NCBI RefSeq assembly: GCF_000367945.1
Contig: NZ_KB849179.1
Location: 1,020,935-1,084,934, forward strand
Direction of reading: 5' to 3'
DNA from: Acinetobacter proteolyticus
Lineage (GTDB): Bacteria; Pseudomonadota; Gammaproteobacteria; Pseudomonadales; Moraxellaceae
DNA length: 64,000 nucleotides
Shown here: positions 38,560-48,839 of the stretch, piece after piece
Position numbering within the stretch: the first letter of the stretch is position 1
Layout of the letters: the number at the start of each line of letters is the position of its first letter
Program-made: the position numbers and the translations under genes
Notes under the pieces: model-generated
What the model was told of the DNA's origin: nothing
The model's database searches: none
The model's input: the letters and a program-made list of their open reading frames with translations, nothing else

Positions 38560-38789
38560 CTTACACATGAGGAATAAAATTCCGCAAGAGCGTTGCTTTT
38601 CTTAACGCCTTCACTCACAGCATAGCTGTTCGTCGAATAGATTCCTCATCTTAACGCTTTTACTCGCAACATAGTTGCTCGTCTTACGCATGAGGAATAT
38701 ATTCCGCAAGAGCGTTGCTTTTCTTAACGCCTTCACTCACAGCATAGCTGTTCGACTTGCGCAGCTAAAAAGCGTTGCTTTTCTTAACG
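38560..38789. repeat. Cluster of imperfect repeats at the 3' end of clpS
   Basis: The 20-mer AGCGTTGCTTTTCTTAACGC occurs exactly at 38589-38608, 38710-38729 and 38770-38789, spaced 121 and 60 bases; a diverged fourth unit begins at 38650. Around them, CATGAGGAAT (38567 and 38687) and ATTCCGCAAGAG recur, as does ACAGCATAGCTGT, itself a small hairpin. ATTCCTCAT at 38640-38648 is an inverted copy. The last copy overlaps the clpS stop and, on the minus strand, makes a GCGTT/AACGC stem followed by T5: the clpS terminator. The cluster looks like repeated duplication of that terminator region. Confidence 0.75.
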
Positions 38790-39197
38790 CTGCTCAGGTT
38801 CGATCTGACACAATAAAGGATGACCTTGAGCTCTTGCGTAGTTATTCACTTGATTTGCTTTTGTTTCGGCAATATCTCGTGGATAAATACCCGCTGTTCC
38901 CTTACCTTCATAATGAACGGTTAACATCACCTGACTAGCCTGATCGAAGTCCAACCCAAAATAGCTTTGTAGTACTTCAATGACAAAATCCATTGGTGTG
39001 TAATCATCATTCATGAGCACGACCGCATATAAAGGTGGCCGTTTTAACTCTGGTGGGGCAGTTTGAACAACCACCTCACCCTCATGATCCTCTTGCGAAT
39101 CACTTAAACGTGGATTTAAGTGCCAATCGACATAACCTGATTGATGAAAAGAGTTTTTCACTTCACTTAAATTCATCTGACGTTTGTATCTTCGCAT
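38784..39197 (-). CDS. clpS: ClpS adaptor
   Basis: A 137-aa adaptor that hands N-degron substrates to ClpA. The core [20 protein letters not shown], then [20 protein letters not shown] and [20 protein letters not shown] is complete, with the substrate-binding NDD. The N-terminal extension of about 50 residues is longer than in E. coli. The start may be 39197 or the ATG at 39176; neither has a strong ribosome binding site. Its last bases form part of the repeat cluster downstream. Confidence 0.93.
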   Translation of the reverse strand: MRRYKRQMNLSEVKNSFHQSGYVDWHLNPRLSDSQEDHEGEVVVQTAPPELKRPPLYAVVLMNDDYTPMDFVIEVLQSYFGLDFDQASQVMLTVHYEGKGTAGIYPRDIAETKANQVNNYARAQGHPLLCQIEPEQR

Positions 39198-39219
39198 ATT
39201 GGGTTCTTAATCTAAAAAA

Positions 39220-39969
39220 TTATTGGGCATTTGCTTCAGCTTGAGGGATTTCTGACACGAAAGCAGAACCTACATCTACAGGCTTACCACGTTGCCAGCT
39301 AAAACGCTTGATTACAGGTGTACCAGAACCCGTTAAACGAACTTCAATGAATTGAGGTGTAAACCCTTTAGGCATTGTCCAACGCCCTGTTAGACGCTCA
39401 AAATCATCAAAATTAAAGTTCTTATCTTCTAAAGGTACAACTAAAATTTCAGTATCTTTGATTAAGCGCAATTCAACCGAACCAGAAGCACGACGTTTAT
39501 TTGGGCTTACTTGAACGAGATCAATCTGATATTCAAAGGCATTTTCCGGTAAGGATTTAATTGCCATATTTTGAATGGTTAAGCTTACACCACCACGTTG
39601 TCTCAAAATATCACGATAAATCGCATTCATTCCTTCAAATTGGGTCTTATCCGCATTGGCTTGATTCACTGCTTTGAATAAATCATCTGCATTACCAACA
39701 GCCATATCACGCTCTTGAACAGCAGCATTCAAACTCTTGCTGACTGAATCCAATGCAGTCTTTTGTTTCTGAACAACATCAACCAATTGTTCAGCATCTG
39801 CATCATAACCAACCACTGTTAAACCTTGACGGTGGCCGACAGTATAACCAAGCAAAAAACTGCTACCAATAAGAACAGTAGCACCAATAATCAAAGGTAA
39901 ATTCGTTTTTAAGAATTTATTTTTTTCAACGGAACTGTCTGGTGAAGTAGTCGGTTCAACGTTTTCCAT
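39220..39969 (-). CDS. DUF6776-like membrane-anchored protein
   Basis: A 249-aa protein from the ATG at 39969 (other in-frame ATGs lie up to 40008). A short polar N-terminus precedes one membrane helix (about residues 23-42), then a periplasmic coiled coil (QLVDVVQKQKTALDSVSKSL and onward to about residue 115), and a beta-rich C-terminal domain (VSLTIQNMAIKSLPENAFEY, later LVVPLEDKNFNFDDFERLTG). This fits DUF6776 as I remember it. Function unknown; it lies between argC and clpS. Confidence 0.75.
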   Translation of the reverse strand: MENVEPTTSPDSSVEKNKFLKTNLPLIIGATVLIGSSFLLGYTVGHRQGLTVVGYDADAEQLVDVVQKQKTALDSVSKSLNAAVQERDMAVGNADDLFKAVNQANADKTQFEGMNAIYRDILRQRGGVSLTIQNMAIKSLPENAFEYQIDLVQVSPNKRRASGSVELRLIKDTEILVVPLEDKNFNFDDFERLTGRWTMPKGFTPQFIEVRLTGSGTPVIKRFSWQRGKPVDVGSAFVSEIPQAEANAQ

Positions 39970-40050
39970 CATCATCTCTATCGTTATGATCTGCATCAAA
40001 GCACACATTAAAATCGAAATTTAAATGTGTGTGAAGTAAAAAAGCGTTTT

Positions 40051-41100
40051 TTATGGTAATAAACCAATACCTTCCAAGCCTGCAGCCTCATCAAAACCAA
40101 ACATTAAGTTCATATTTTGAATCGCCTGACCTGCAGCACCTTTGACCAGGTTGTCTTGAGCAACCAAGATAATCAGTTTATTGGGTTGTGGGCGGTAGAG
40201 TGCAATTCTGAGCTCATTCGCACCACGAACACTACGGGTTTCTGGGGAACTATTTGCAGGCATGACATCAACAAAGCGTTCATCTTTATAGAAATCCTCA
40301 TAAAGTGCTTGTAAGTCTAGTTGCTGACCTCGTTCGCTCAAATCAACATAAATCGTACTCAACATGCCACGAATCATGGGCACAAGATGTGGCACAAAAA
40401 TAAGCTGATCGAATTGCCCTTTTTGCCCCGAGATATTTTCAAGCGCTTCAACAATCTCTGGATGATGACGATGTCCAGCCACACCATAAGCCTTAAAATT
40501 ATCAGCATTTTCGCTATAAATCATACCCAGACTTGCTTTACGCCCCGCTCCAGACACGCCAGACTTCGCATCCACAATAATACTTTGTGTTTGAATCAGC
40601 TGGTCTGGATTTTTAAGTAATGGAGCTAGGCCTAGTTGCACCGTGGTTGGATAACAACCTGGATTGCCAATTACTTGTGCTTGCTTGATCTTCTCTCGAT
40701 TTAACTCAGTTAAACCATAAACAGAATCTTTTAATATGGCAGGACAACTATGTTGCATACCATACCATTTCTCAAACTGAACCAAATCCTGCAAACGAAA
40801 ATCAGCGGCAAGATCAATCACTTTTGTCCCTGCAGCAATCAATTTTTCAGCATGTTGCATTGCGACACCATGTGGCGTTGCAAAAAACACAACATCACAT
40901 TGTGCTAATTGATCTAAATCCAGATCTGAAAACTCGAGTGTTGTATGCCCGCGTAGACTTGGGAACATATCTGCAACACGCTTTCCTGTTTCTGTACGAG
41001 AAGTGAGAATACGAACCTGAACTTGTGAATGTCTTAATAAAAGACGTAATAGCTCAACCCCAGTGTATCCAGTTCCACCAACAATACCAACAGAAATCAC
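40051..41100 (-). CDS. argC: N-acetyl-gamma-glutamyl-phosphate reductase
   Basis: The 349-aa enzyme carries out the third step of arginine synthesis. The NADP-binding [20 protein letters not shown], the catalytic Cys in [16 protein letters not shown] and the His in [11 protein letters not shown] are all present. I chose the GTG at 41100, eight bases after GAGG; a GTG at 41109 would add three residues. No other arg genes are adjacent. Confidence 0.96.
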   Translation of the reverse strand: MISVGIVGGTGYTGVELLRLLLRHSQVQVRILTSRTETGKRVADMFPSLRGHTTLEFSDLDLDQLAQCDVVFFATPHGVAMQHAEKLIAAGTKVIDLAADFRLQDLVQFEKWYGMQHSCPAILKDSVYGLTELNREKIKQAQVIGNPGCYPTTVQLGLAPLLKNPDQLIQTQSIIVDAKSGVSGAGRKASLGMIYSENADNFKAYGVAGHRHHPEIVEALENISGQKGQFDQLIFVPHLVPMIRGMLSTIYVDLSERGQQLDLQALYEDFYKDERFVDVMPANSSPETRSVRGANELRIALYRPQPNKLIILVAQDNLVKGAAGQAIQNMNLMFGFDEAAGLEGIGLLP

Positions 41101-41372
41101 GTGTGACACCTCAAGCGTTCAATTAGATAAATAGTATGGCAGTTTGACCCATTTTACACAATCTTCAAGTATCTAACTTTTAAGAAAATAACAGGACAGT
41201 TAAGCCCCTATACAGTCAAAAGTCTAAACTTGGATACAAATAAATAGATTATATTTGGGCTGATTCTACCATTGGTCAAGAAATACTATTGAATCATTTC
41301 ACTATTCGAATAGAATAAAAAAATTGCGGTAATAATAAATTTCATGGATGCAAAATTTTTTGGAGAGCTGGA

Positions 41373-42893
41373 ATGCCTTCTTTGATGTCAAAACATAGAC
41401 TACATCATCATATTTGCTTAGGACTCAGTACCCTTCTTCTCAGCTCTGCATTAATTGGCTGTGGAAGTGGTGAAAGTAAAGCAAACATAGAAACAACACC
41501 TACAGTACAAGAACCTAAACCAAAGAGTTTCAATATCAAAGCTGCAGTTGAAATGCGAGATGTTGTGCTTAAAATCTTTGATAACTTTGATAACACACTC
41601 GTTTTAGAACAGAATTTAAGTACGACCTCTGACATCAATATCACTTTACCGCGTGTTCTAGATAAAGAGCGTTTATACCGAATAGAAATCTCGACAACAC
41701 CAAACTCATTGATTTATGACTTCCAAAGTGGCCAATATTCAAATATTTCGATGACTTTGCATAGTTTAGTTGAAGTTAATACCAGCAACCTAACTCAAAC
41801 AATTTATATCAATCCTAGCTCAGAAGCTATTTATCAACGTGCGCTAGTACGCTCTGGAACACTACCTTCAGATAGTAATAACAATCTGACAAAAGTTAGT
41901 ACATTACAGCTAAATCTTGCTACAGCAGATGTAAATTCCGCACTGACCAGTGCTTTTTATCAATTGGATATCCCCAATTTAAATTCATCTTCACTTTTAA
42001 ATGTTTTTTCGCCAGTAAATGCAACCTTTAAGTCGAATTTATACATTAATAGCTATCTCAGTTTTGGTTTAATACAGCAATGGGCGAATCTATACCCTAG
42101 CAATAATTTTGCGGAATTCACCAAGAACCTAGCGGTTGATTTAAAAGATGGCTATCTTGACGCCAAAAAATTACGCGGAGATCAAAGCAGCTTAACCTCT
42201 TTAGTGGTCCCTCCCCCCGATAATCTCGACCCATCTAAAAACAACCTGATATTTATTGCAGAAGCTCAAAAGAATACAAGGGATACTTTTGCAGCGTCTT
42301 TAAAACAAGCCGTACTGCAACTGGCGGACAATTATCGTCAAACCTCTTTAAATCCACAAGGTTATACCTTACTGCAACAAAAGTCTTATGCTGGAAATAC
42401 ACCAATAAATAATACAGCCAATGCTTTCCGTGTCATTGGTGCTGGCGACTATCGTCGTGCGGTTGGATTCGCAGATACTACTCAAACATGCAATGGTTCT
42501 GCTTATGCATGTAAACAAGGCATCACTGGTATCAATATTGTAGATGCAAGTTTACCTTCAATTGAATATTTAATCGGCAGCTACAAAGACTCTTCTGGTA
42601 ATTGTCAGCTGAATGTCCGTGGTGATGGCTGGTTAGAACTTATTCGGGATGGACAAACTTTTAGCTCAAAATTAGATGGTGATAGTACTGATAATTTATT
42701 GCAGGTAAATAAGGCCAATGCTGAATATTTATTAAATAGCAGCTCAACAGAACCAAACAACAGCACATTGCAATATAATTTTATTCAAGTAAAAATTAAA
42801 GCAAATCAGGTGCTAAGCGCAAGTGCTGGTCTGGATAATCGCAAAGCACCCGACCAGTTACAGACGACCCAATTGCAATGTAATTTTTCATAG
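41373..42893 (+). CDS. Large lipoprotein of unknown function
   Basis: A 506-aa protein with a lipoprotein signal (LLLSSALIGCGSG, lipidation at about Cys30). The mature part is rich in Ser, Asn and Thr with likely beta structure; a DUF-like N-terminal region (FNIKAAVEMRDVVLKIFDNF) and a C-terminal half with four Cys (TCNGSAYACKQG, GNCQLNV, LQCNF) that may form disulfides. The strong serine-rich composition suggests surface exposure. No family function is recognised. GGAGAGC precedes the start. Confidence 0.75.
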   Translation: MPSLMSKHRLHHHICLGLSTLLLSSALIGCGSGESKANIETTPTVQEPKPKSFNIKAAVEMRDVVLKIFDNFDNTLVLEQNLSTTSDINITLPRVLDKERLYRIEISTTPNSLIYDFQSGQYSNISMTLHSLVEVNTSNLTQTIYINPSSEAIYQRALVRSGTLPSDSNNNLTKVSTLQLNLATADVNSALTSAFYQLDIPNLNSSSLLNVFSPVNATFKSNLYINSYLSFGLIQQWANLYPSNNFAEFTKNLAVDLKDGYLDAKKLRGDQSSLTSLVVPPPDNLDPSKNNLIFIAEAQKNTRDTFAASLKQAVLQLADNYRQTSLNPQGYTLLQQKSYAGNTPINNTANAFRVIGAGDYRRAVGFADTTQTCNGSAYACKQGITGINIVDASLPSIEYLIGSYKDSSGNCQLNVRGDGWLELIRDGQTFSSKLDGDSTDNLLQVNKANAEYLLNSSSTEPNNSTLQYNFIQVKIKANQVLSASAGLDNRKAPDQLQTTQLQCNFS

Positions 42894-43044
42894 TTAAAGC
42901 TAAGTTAAGACATTGTTCAACACATCAGACTCAAAATGATCTTAGCTTTTCCGATAAAACAATAGCTTTATTTAAGCTGTTGTTTTATATGAGACATGTT
43001 ATTTCAACCTGAGTTTTCAGCTTCAGCTGATATACTTAATCTTA

Positions 43045-43680
43045 ATGAACACAACTATCTTGTATGTAATGTCATTTAAGTATCAAATTCCAACTTTACT
43101 TGTTTATTCCAGACTACTCTTGGGTTTTCTCATTCTTATTGTGACCCTACTACAACCTCAGTTCTTCCCTATTTATACCGTGGTATTTTTAACGCTGGGA
43201 CTGATGAGTGACATCTTTGATGGCATCATTGCAAGACATTTAGGTGTATCAAATGAAAAATTGCGTCGCTTAGACTCCAATATTGATCAAATCTTCTTTA
43301 TTTGTGCAATCATATCAATTTACTTACAACAACCTCTTTTTTTTCAACAATACATTTGGCCGATTCTCATTCTAATTTTATTTGAAGTGGCGATCTATAT
43401 GGTTAGCTGGATTAAATTCCATAAAGAAGTGGCCACTCATAGTATTGGTGCAAAAATTTGGACCTTATTTCTCTTTGCCTTATTGGTACAAGTGACACTC
43501 ATAGGCCAAAGTCAAATTTTATTCTGGATTGTTTTTGGGTTGGGTATTCTGACACGAGCTGAGATCATCGCTATTATTCTAGTACTTAAGCAATGGCAAA
43601 ATGATGTACCGAGCCTGAAACAGGCATTCCGTATTCGCAAAGGCTTGCCGGTCCAACAAAATCGTCTCTTTAATGGCTAG
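43045..43680 (+). CDS. CDP-alcohol phosphatidyltransferase-like membrane protein
   Basis: A 211-aa protein with about six membrane helices. DIFDGIIAR begins the CDP-alcohol phosphatidyltransferase signature, and the two later Asp are present in LDSNIDQ at the right spacing, but the invariant Gly between them is Leu here. Metal binding should still be possible. It may make a phospholipid or belong to a divergent subgroup. The start may be 43045 or the ATG at 43069. Single gene. Confidence 0.78.
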   Translation: MNTTILYVMSFKYQIPTLLVYSRLLLGFLILIVTLLQPQFFPIYTVVFLTLGLMSDIFDGIIARHLGVSNEKLRRLDSNIDQIFFICAIISIYLQQPLFFQQYIWPILILILFEVAIYMVSWIKFHKEVATHSIGAKIWTLFLFALLVQVTLIGQSQILFWIVFGLGILTRAEIIAIILVLKQWQNDVPSLKQAFRIRKGLPVQQNRLFNG

Positions 43681-43686
43681 GCGATT

Positions 43687-44379
43687 TTATTTTTTATAAT
43701 ACCAATTGGGCAATTGCGTCTGTTTCAGCTGTTTTCGATGCTCAAGATAATGCGTATCGTGCTTTGCGACCTCATTCCAGAATGCTGCACTATGATCAAA
43801 ATGTTTGGTATGCACCAACTCATGTACACAAACAGATCGTACAATATGCTCAGGCATCAGCACCAATGCAGCATTTAACATGATGTCGTGTTTGGAGCTA
43901 CAACTCCCCCAGCGGGTTTTAGGTTTTCGGATACTACATTGCTGGTATGGCAAACTGATGTGTTGACTCACTTGAGCTAAATATTTAGGTAAAAACTGCT
44001 TTGCATAGGCCAAAACGGCTGCTTGCAACGCTTGTTCTGACAGTTGATCTCTTACGCAGATGATGTGCTGATCAAAATCAAATTTAAAAATATGACGCTG
44101 CTGTTGCAGAATAATTTGAAATGCTTGTGCATGAAAAAACAAAGAAATTTGTTCAGGAAATACCGTACTTTGATTAAATTGTTGTTGCTGTTTAGCCCAA
44201 GTCTCAATCAACCATTGTTCTGATTGATGCAAAAACTGCTGAATCTGTCGTTTGCTACAAAATAAAGGAACTGTGAGACGAATACCTGTTGGCTCAACAC
44301 GCAAGCGCAAATTTCTCGCCCTTGCATGTCGAACAACTTTAATTTCAGGTAACAGCGTTTCCAATGAAACTAATTGCAT
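43687..44379 (-). CDS. YgjP-type zinc metallopeptidase (M48-related)
   Basis: A 230-aa protein with RWGSCSSKHDIMLNAALVLM and the zinc motif HELVHTKHFDHSAAFW near residue 190, the pattern of the YgjP-like (DUF45) peptidases. Those proteins often serve in defence or repair settings or simply stand alone; here it is coupled to rpiA, its ATG overlapping the rpiA stop (TAATG). No membrane segments. Confidence 0.87.
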   Translation of the reverse strand: MQLVSLETLLPEIKVVRHARARNLRLRVEPTGIRLTVPLFCSKRQIQQFLHQSEQWLIETWAKQQQQFNQSTVFPEQISLFFHAQAFQIILQQQRHIFKFDFDQHIICVRDQLSEQALQAAVLAYAKQFLPKYLAQVSQHISLPYQQCSIRKPKTRWGSCSSKHDIMLNAALVLMPEHIVRSVCVHELVHTKHFDHSAAFWNEVAKHDTHYLEHRKQLKQTQLPNWYYKK

Positions 44380-45050
44380 TATTGTGCTGTACGCTCTTCG
44401 ATACCATGATCCGTTGCAACAACCGCAATGGTTGCTGCATTTAATGCAAAGATACCATTAGTCACAACACCTGGAATATTATTCAGCGTGCGTTCCAATT
44501 CAAGTGCATTTAAAATATTGAGATTAAAAACATCTAAAATCACATTGCCATTATCGGTTACAACACCTTCGCGATAAACAGGATCACCACCTAAGGCAAC
44601 AATCTTACGGGCTACGGCAGAACGCGCCATAGGAATGACCTCAACAGGCAGTGGAAAATCACGTCCTAATTGATCCACCCATTTAGAGTCATCAACGATA
44701 CATACAAATTTCTTTGCGATTGACGCCACAATTTTTTCACGGGTTAAGGCTGCACCGCCACCTTTGATCATATGCATATGGCGGTCAATTTCATCAGCAC
44801 CATCCACATAGGCATCCAACCCACCCACTGAGTTCATATCAACCACTTCAATTCCGAGCTTTTGCAAACGCTCTGCAGTTGCATTTGAACTTGCAACTGC
44901 TGCTTCTAATTGCAATTCAGGTAATAAATCAATTAAAAAATTAACGGTACTTCCTGTTCCTACGCCCAAAATGCCGCCTTTAGGCAAATGTTTCAAGGCT
45001 GCTGTCGCTGCAGCTTGTTTCTTTTCATCTTGGCTTGCATATAGACTCAT
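44379..45050 (-). CDS. rpiA: Ribose-5-phosphate isomerase A
   Basis: A 223-aa enzyme of the pentose phosphate pathway that interconverts ribose and ribulose 5-phosphates. [37 protein letters not shown] and [11 protein letters not shown] carry the catalytic and substrate residues. The ATG at 45050 was preferred to a TTG at 45062. It is divergent from ilvA and co-translated with the YgjP-type peptidase downstream. Confidence 0.96.
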   Translation of the reverse strand: MSLYASQDEKKQAAATAALKHLPKGGILGVGTGSTVNFLIDLLPELQLEAAVASSNATAERLQKLGIEVVDMNSVGGLDAYVDGADEIDRHMHMIKGGGAALTREKIVASIAKKFVCIVDDSKWVDQLGRDFPLPVEVIPMARSAVARKIVALGGDPVYREGVVTDNGNVILDVFNLNILNALELERTLNNIPGVVTNGIFALNAATIAVVATDHGIEERTAQ

Positions 45051-45154
45051 GACTTCACTCAACTATTTTGACATTTGCTGCAAGAAAACAGCGCAAATGC
45101 ACAGGGGTTTGCTACAATGATTGCCTATTTTAAACTGTTATAGGGAAGATGAAC

Positions 45155-46693
45155 ATGCTGTCTCGTGTGGTACGACAAATTTTACAAGCAACGGTTTACG
45201 ATGTTGCGATTGAAACACCGCTTGAAGCAGCTCCACGAATTAGTCAAAAAATTAATAATAACATTCGATTTAAACGTGAAGATTTACAACCCGTTTTCTC
45301 TTTCAAGCTACGTGGTGCTTATAACCGCATTAGCCAATTGCCCAAAGACCAACTGGAGCGTGGTGTAATTTGCGCATCTGCCGGCAACCATGCACAAGGC
45401 GTTGCGCTATCTGGAAAAAAATTAGGCATTCATGCCATTATTGTCATGCCAAGCACCACCCCTGATATTAAAGTTCAGGCCGTGAAAAGTTTAGGTGGCC
45501 AAGTCGTACTACATGGTGATAGTTTCGACGTTGCCAATAAATATGCAAAACAACGTGCTGAAGATGAAGGCTTGGTATTTATCCCGCCTTATGACGATGA
45601 ACTGGTGATTGCGGGTCAAGGAACCATCGCAAACGAGTTATTACGCCAGTGGCGTGATGTTGAATACGTCTTTGTTGCTGTTGGTGGCGGTGGTCTCATT
45701 GCAGGTGTTGCAGCCTATTTAGGTGAAGTTGCACCGCACGTTAAAGTGATTGGTGTTGAATACGAAGAATCCGCTTGCTTAAAAGCAGCACTTGAAACTA
45801 ATGAACGTGTGATTTTGCCACATGTAGGGCTATTTGCTGACGGTACCGCAGTGGCACAAATTGGTGAGTTACCTTTCGATATTATCCGTCTACGCAAATC
45901 AGATAACTCTGGCCCAATCGTCGACCCTGACATTGTCACTGTCAATACCGATGAAATCTGTGCTGCAATTAAAGATACCTTTGATGAAAATCGCAGCATT
46001 GTTGAACCATCAGGTGCAATGGCCTTAGCTGGCATCAAGAAATATGTAGCCGAACACCAGCTTAGTGGTAAAAACATGGTATCCATTGTGTGTGGTGCCA
46101 ATATGAACTTTGATCGTTTACGCTATATTGCGGAACGTACTGAGTTGGGTGAACGTCGTGAAGCAATCTATGCGGTAACAATTCCTGAGCAGAAAGGTGC
46201 TTTCTTGCATTTCTGTCGTGCCCTGCAAGGTCGTAATATTACTGAATTCAACTATCGTGCCAGCGACAGTAGTCTGGCACAAGTCTTTGTCGGGATTAGC
46301 CTCAAAGGCGGTGAAACTGAACGCCACGAAATTCATGAGCTGTTAAAACAGCAGTATGAAGTAGATGACCTGTCTGATGATGAGGTTGCTAAACTACATA
46401 TCCGCTATTTGATTGGTGGTCATGCCAATATCGAACATGAGCGTTTATTCCGTGTTGAGTTTCCAGAACGCCCAGGCGCCCTGTTAACCTTCTTAGAACG
46501 TTTGGGTCCAACCCATAACATTACCTTATTCCATTACCGTAACCACGGCGCAGCTGAAGGTCGTGTGTTGGTTGGTTTACAAGCAACTGATGCCAAACAA
46601 AACCCTGACGGTCTCGTGGAAACATTGGAAAAAATCACTTATCCATATGCTGAAATCACCGATAATATTGGCTACCAGCGTTTTCTTAAATAA
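45155..46693 (+). CDS. ilvA: Threonine ammonia-lyase, biosynthetic
   Basis: The 512-aa PLP enzyme converts threonine to 2-oxobutyrate for isoleucine. FKREDLQPVFSFKLRGAYNR holds the PLP lysine; VAVGGGGLIAGVAAYL is the phosphate-binding Gly loop. Two ACT-like regulatory domains follow (about residues 325-512, RLFRVEFPERPGALLTFLER), so feedback inhibition by isoleucine is expected. I chose the ATG at 45155, eight bases after AGGGA, over the ATG at 45149. No leader peptide was found upstream. Confidence 0.96.
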   Translation: MLSRVVRQILQATVYDVAIETPLEAAPRISQKINNNIRFKREDLQPVFSFKLRGAYNRISQLPKDQLERGVICASAGNHAQGVALSGKKLGIHAIIVMPSTTPDIKVQAVKSLGGQVVLHGDSFDVANKYAKQRAEDEGLVFIPPYDDELVIAGQGTIANELLRQWRDVEYVFVAVGGGGLIAGVAAYLGEVAPHVKVIGVEYEESACLKAALETNERVILPHVGLFADGTAVAQIGELPFDIIRLRKSDNSGPIVDPDIVTVNTDEICAAIKDTFDENRSIVEPSGAMALAGIKKYVAEHQLSGKNMVSIVCGANMNFDRLRYIAERTELGERREAIYAVTIPEQKGAFLHFCRALQGRNITEFNYRASDSSLAQVFVGISLKGGETERHEIHELLKQQYEVDDLSDDEVAKLHIRYLIGGHANIEHERLFRVEFPERPGALLTFLERLGPTHNITLFHYRNHGAAEGRVLVGLQATDAKQNPDGLVETLEKITYPYAEITDNIGYQRFLK

Positions 46694-46708
46694 TAAAAGC
46701 AATCCGAT

Positions 46709-46737
46709 AAAGCCGACATGATGTCGGCTTTATTTTT
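46709..46737 (+). terminator. Terminator after ilvA
   Basis: AAAGCCGACAT and ATGTCGGCTTT form the stem, followed by a T-rich tract. Confidence 0.88.
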
Positions 46738-46849
46738 GTTCAATGTTCAGGTTATCTATGCCAGCAGCAAACAAAATCATTACAAATCGAAAATCATTCC
46801 ATCTTAAAATGGATAAAAAGATATTTTTATCATTTAGTTAAGGACAGTT

Positions 46850-47500
46850 ATGGCACAGTTTGCAGTCATTGGTTTAGGGAGTTTTGGGGCAACTGTTGCA
46901 TTAGAACTCACCAAACTCAATCATGATGTTATTGGTATTGATACCATCAAACGCAATGTCGAAAGTCTTGCAGATCGCATTACCCATGCTGTGATTGCCG
47001 ATGCTACCGACGAACATGTTTTAGAAGAACTCAATATCCAGAATTGTGATGCTGTTGTGGTTGCCATTGGTGAAGATATTGAAGCCAGTATTCTGTGTGT
47101 GTTAAACCTCAAGAATCTTGGTGTGGAAAAAATCCTGGTTAAAGCCAAAACCAAAGCACATCACACGATTCTCTCCCATTTAAATGTAAGTAAGATAATT
47201 CACCCTGAAGAAGATATGGGTGTGCGGGTTGCTCAAGCCCTCAATTATCCGATGGTGAGCCGTTACATGGCTTTAGATGATGATCATTACATTGTTAAAG
47301 TTCCGGTCAATGAAAAACTCAACAATGTAAATTTATCCGGCATATTAAAACAAGAACCGAATATCAAGCTTTTGCTACTGAAACGCGATCAACAGATTCA
47401 CTATGAAACAGATGCAAACTTTACCTTGCAAACGGGTGATGTCCTGATTTTAGAAGGTTCACTCAGCCATCTAAGAAAACTTTCAGGATGTTTCGCATAA
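46850..47500 (+). CDS. ktrA: KtrA-type potassium uptake regulatory subunit
   Basis: A 216-aa cytoplasmic RCK protein: N-domain AVIGLGSFGATVALELTKLN that binds nucleotides, and C-domain (about residues 140-216, NLSGILKQEPNIKLLLLKRD). It gates the partner channel in response to ATP/ADP. Its stop is one base from the transporter gene, so both are co-translated. A good ribosome binding site (AAGGA) precedes the ATG. Confidence 0.92.
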   Translation: MAQFAVIGLGSFGATVALELTKLNHDVIGIDTIKRNVESLADRITHAVIADATDEHVLEELNIQNCDAVVVAIGEDIEASILCVLNLKNLGVEKILVKAKTKAHHTILSHLNVSKIIHPEEDMGVRVAQALNYPMVSRYMALDDDHYIVKVPVNEKLNNVNLSGILKQEPNIKLLLLKRDQQIHYETDANFTLQTGDVLILEGSLSHLRKLSGCFA

Positions 47501-47501
47501 T

Positions 47502-48839
47502 ATGGCATTTAAAATAAACCCCCAAAAGACATTTAACCTGAGCCCACCGTCTTTGCTCGCGATAGGGTTTCTTAGTTTTATTATTATTGGCACCATATTA
47601 CTCAAACTCCCCATCGCAAATAAAGGTAATGTCAGTTGGATGGATGCCTTGTTTACAGCCACCTCAGCGGTGACCATTACAGGCTTATCGGTGGTCAATC
47701 TGAATGATTCCTTCAATCATTTCGGGCAGTTTATTATTCTTTTGCTGATTCAATCTGGTGGTCTGGGTTTCATGACCTTTGCGATCTTGGCTGCCTTAAG
47801 TCTTGCACCGAAACTGGGGCTAAAACAACAAATGATGGCGCAAGACAGCTTGGGTCAAACTAGCCTCTCCAAAGTCACCTTTGTTGCCAAGGGCGTCGTG
47901 CTATATACCCTATTTTTTGAGTTGATTGGGGTCATTATCCTGACCGCCTCCTTTGCGCCCATGTATGGTTTTGCTCGGGGTCTTTATTATGCGGTTTTCT
48001 ATAGTGTTTCGGCATTTAACAATGCTGGTTTTTCCCTATTTGATAACAGTCTGATTAACTTTCAAAGTCACTATCTAATTTGCCTTACCATCAGTATTCT
48101 ATACACCTTAGGTGGTATCGGCTTCTTGGTACTGATTGATGTGAAACAGAATAAACGCTGGAGCAAACTGACCCCAAACAGCAAACTAATCTTGAGTACC
48201 ATCGCGATATTAAACCTTGTTGCCTTCGTATTAATCTGGATTTTAGAGTCTAACAACCCGCTCACGCTTGGCTCAATGGGCTTAGCTGAACAAGCCATGA
48301 ATGCTTGGTTCCAAGCGACTGTACCGCGCTCTTCAGGCTTTAATACCATTGACACCGGCTCAATGGAACACAGTACAGCCTTACTCACGATGTTACTCAT
48401 GTTTATTGGTGGTGGTTCTCTCAGTACCGCTGGCGGTATTAAAGTCGGTACGTTTGTAATTTTACTACTCTGCGTAATTTCTTTTTTACGGCGTAATGAA
48501 GAAATCCGTATTTTTAACCATTCAGTGTCACAAGAAACCACTTATAAAGCACTTGCTGTAACCGCAATTACAGGTATGTTGGTCTTTGTCGGCTGCTTTA
48601 TTATCTTCCTGCTGGAACCAAAATTAGATGTACTCGACCTGATGTTTGAAGTGGTCTCTGCCGCATGTACTGTAGGGCTGTCACGAGGTGCAACAGGTCA
48701 GTTACATGATGGCAGCTTGTTTGTGCTGAGTTTGCTGATGTTTACGGGACGATTAGGGCCGTTAACACTTGCCTATTTGATTGCGACTCCAAAGAAGAGC
48801 CGCTTAAAACATGCCAATGCCAATATTCAGATTGGATAA
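47502..48839 (+). CDS. ktrB: KtrB/TrkH-type potassium transporter
   Basis: A 445-aa membrane protein with four repeated helix-P loop-helix units. The filter glycines are in TSAVTITGLSVV, SAFNNAGFSLF, PRSSGFNTID and AACTVGLSRG, as in Trk/Ktr systems that take up K+ (often with Na+). Length is that of KtrB, shorter than TrkH. Its 3' end overlaps the converging gene at 48827-49354 by 13 bases. Confidence 0.92.
   Translation: MAFKINPQKTFNLSPPSLLAIGFLSFIIIGTILLKLPIANKGNVSWMDALFTATSAVTITGLSVVNLNDSFNHFGQFIILLLIQSGGLGFMTFAILAALSLAPKLGLKQQMMAQDSLGQTSLSKVTFVAKGVVLYTLFFELIGVIILTASFAPMYGFARGLYYAVFYSVSAFNNAGFSLFDNSLINFQSHYLICLTISILYTLGGIGFLVLIDVKQNKRWSKLTPNSKLILSTIAILNLVAFVLIWILESNNPLTLGSMGLAEQAMNAWFQATVPRSSGFNTIDTGSMEHSTALLTMLLMFIGGGSLSTAGGIKVGTFVILLLCVISFLRRNEEIRIFNHSVSQETTYKALAVTAITGMLVFVGCFIIFLLEPKLDVLDLMFEVVSAACTVGLSRGATGQLHDGSLFVLSLLMFTGRLGPLTLAYLIATPKKSRLKHANANIQIG

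Noticed and set aside
38560..38789. CRISPR array suggested by regular 60-base repeats.
   Set aside because: Units are few, uneven and include the spacer sequence in the repeat; one copy overlaps the clpS stop and acts as a terminator, and no cas gene is present.
38675..38938. An 87-codon plus-strand frame across the repeats.
   Set aside because: It is built from the repeat units and antisense clpS; the protein repeats reflect the DNA repeats.
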